Assembly (NCBI GenBank): GCA_003483675.1
Contig: DMYK01000253.1
Span: forward strand, 1 to 12,928
Reading direction: 5' to 3'
Origin: Microcoleaceae cyanobacterium UBA11344
Lineage (GTDB): Bacteria > Cyanobacteriota > Cyanobacteriia > Cyanobacteriales > Microcoleaceae
Length of the DNA: 12,928 nucleotides
Under the pieces are notes generated by a model. The model saw only the letters and a program-made list of their open reading frames with translations. It did no database searches and was not told the DNA's origin. Below, piece after piece: positions 12,156 through 12,928 of this stretch (within the stretch, counting starts at the first letter, position 1; each line of letters begins with the position of its first letter). The position numbers and the translations under genes were made by a program.

Positions 12156-12575
12156 TCATCTAAAAGCCTGCTGCGAGAGAGTTGGCCCCACAATACCCAC
12201 CACCTTGTCTTGATTAATCAGAGTATTGAAAGCATTGATCGCCCCCTGTTCATCTCCACCAGTATCTTGGAACACCAGTTTAATCGGCGTCCCATCCACA
12301 CCGCCCTTGTCATTGAAATACTTCTCAGCAATTTTCGCCCCAGCCACTTGCTCCTGGCCGAGTAAAGCCACATTGCTAGTTTGCGCCACCCCAATCCCTA
12401 TATATATAGTGTTGGAATTTCCCCCAGCCGAACCCTGTGGCGAAGTACCGGCAGAGGGCGAAGTCCCCGGAGATACTGTGGTAGAGGTTTGGGGAGTGTT
12501 CGTCTGACTGCAAGCCAGCAGCAGTGAAGCACAGGTAACGAATAAGGCACTAGGGCGAGCAGTAGGTTTTTTCAT
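12156..12575 (-). pseudogene. Truncated periplasmic amino-acid-type ABC binding lipoprotein
   Basis: The N-terminus MKKPTARPSALFVTCASLLLAC is a lipoprotein signal with lipobox L-L-A-C22. A low-complexity T/S/P/G linker (about 25-55) follows, then the start of a LivJ/NatB-type type I substrate-binding domain (IYIGIGVAQTSNVALLGQEQ, ending VGIVGPTLSQQAF). Intact relatives are roughly 400 residues; here the frame stops after 139 residues (AFR, TGA at 12156-12158), so the C-terminal two thirds are gone. The break falls where the family has QQAFS. An in-frame ATG 6 codons further out (12593) is possible but gives a worse signal peptide. It is probably a relic cut by rearrangement. If expressed it would give a lipid-anchored stub without a ligand site. 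Confidence 0.75.
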
Positions 12576-12593
12576 GAGCGGGCGATCGAACAT

Positions 12594-12741
12594 CTATATA
12601 TAGGACATCTACATCATGTAGAGACATTCTACCCATGCGTGGCAGATCCTGGGCCCAAAAAGCCCCCGGAGTACCCAAAAAAAGACCCCTTCCTGAAAAG
12701 AGGCATCAGCCAGCGGATGTCGGAGCCAGACCCAAAAGCCG
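12594..12741. other. Region between binding-protein relic and rRNA-type promoter
   Basis: It holds an odd 15-bp palindrome, TCTACAT-C-ATGTAGA (12608-12622), upstream of the leftward relic, and a GC-rich, proline-coding-like stretch. A 41-codon plus-strand frame (12635-12760) runs through it and ends at the same aligned stop as spkG in the repeat, but I do not call it a gene. Nothing else is clear. Confidence 0.35.
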
Positions 12742-12802
12742 AAACCCTTACAGTGTATAGATTTTAAAAAAGATCAAAAATACTTTCACAAAACGCTTGA
12801 CA
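12742..12802. repeat. Direct repeat copy B, upstream of the terminal promoter
   Basis: This is the partner of 6819-6880, same orientation. It carries an A-rich stretch and ends in the TTGACA that forms the -35 of the promoter at 12797-12825. The A-rich part could act as an UP element. In copy A the same TTGACA is instead the edge of the 30-bp palindrome. Confidence 0.7.
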
Positions 12803-12825
12803 ACACCTTGCGAAGTAAGTATATT
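12797..12825 (+). promoter_or_regulatory. Strong sigma70-type promoter, probably of an rRNA operon
   Basis: TTGACA (12797-12802), a spacer of exactly 17 bases, and TATATT (12820-12825) make a near-consensus promoter with an A-rich stretch upstream. The transcript would start near 12832. No open frame of size follows to the window end, which is what an RNA operon would show. Confidence 0.65.
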
Positions 12826-12831
12826 AATAAA

Positions 12832-12928
12832 GCGCCGGAAGAGAAGCGATTCACCGAAACGCGCGCTGAACCTAGAAACAAGAATAGTTTGAAAGCTTAA
12901 AGCAATATTAACCTCGTCAAAAAATTAA
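12832..12928 (+). ncRNA. Probable 16S rRNA operon leader, incomplete
   Basis: The sequence after the promoter, with CGCTGAACCTAGAAACAAG and GTTTGAAAGCTTAAAGC, resembles leaders that precede cyanobacterial 16S rRNA genes (compare the familiar GAACCTTGAAAAC). The mature 16S start (AGAGTTTGATCCTGG) is not inside the window, so this rests on memory of the leader style plus the strong promoter. It could instead be the leader of another stable RNA. Confidence 0.5.

Noticed and set aside
12226..12507. Plus-strand open frame opposite the binding-protein relic
   Set aside because: The minus strand carries a clear lipoprotein signal and binding-protein domain; this is its shadow.
12635..12760. 41-codon plus-strand frame ending in repeat copy B
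   Set aside because: No ribosome site or recognisable sequence; the frame match to the spkG end is kept as evidence for the repeat, not as a gene.

Overview
The window looks like chromosomal DNA of a filamentous, phycobilisome-containing cyanobacterium (Oscillatoria/Microcoleus-like; the genus is a guess). The signs are five HIP1 octamers (GCGATCGC) in the left 6.8 kb, heptanucleotide tandem repeats between genes, two phycobiliprotein-fold proteins and a pentapeptide-repeat protein. All family calls are by eye; no database search was run.

Left half, about 1-6840: a photosynthesis-associated neighbourhood. In order it holds a small hypothetical protein (158-424), a phycobiliprotein-like protein without the bilin cysteine (650-1123), a V4R-domain protein (1280-1942), a 93-bp MITE-like element (2098-2190) and a long pentapeptide-repeat protein (2291-3454). 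A leftward set follows: a 102-aa hypothetical protein (4818-4510), a [2Fe-2S] ferredoxin (4470-3988) and a second phycobiliprotein-like protein that keeps the bilin cysteine (3948-3478). Divergent from that set is an SpkG-like Ser/Thr kinase (4912-6837). From memory, this gene content resembles the Synechocystis 6803 slr0144-slr0152 (Pap) cluster, which is linked to photosystem II assembly and ends in spkG. Here it is split over two strands and decorated with repeats. Two gaps are filled by inverted pairs of 7-bp repeat arrays.

Right half, about 6880-12810: an accessory island that looks more AT-rich and has a single HIP1 site. It opens with a perfect 30-bp palindrome and a possible 3' remnant of an enolase-superfamily gene. 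A tight rightward cluster follows: SAM methyltransferase, D-2-hydroxyacid-dehydrogenase-like protein, HpcH/HpaI-type aldolase and DRE-TIM (4-hydroxy-2-oxovalerate-aldolase-like) lyase. After a 175-bp gap comes an MmgE/PrpD-family gene broken by one missing base. The set suggests making or modifying a small hydroxy/keto acid, possibly for a surface glycan or natural product; the product is unknown. The dehydrogenase-like protein has lost its canonical catalytic Arg and His.

Right edge: the leftward 5' part of a periplasmic amino-acid-type binding lipoprotein gene (12575-12156) is cut off. A strong sigma70-type promoter (12797-12825) then leads into what looks like a ribosomal RNA operon leader; no 16S sequence lies inside the window. 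About 62 bp at the spkG 3' end (6819-6880) is repeated in imperfect direct orientation just upstream of and including this promoter's -35 (12742-12802). The metabolic island therefore sits between two related sequences, which suggests insertion or recombination there.
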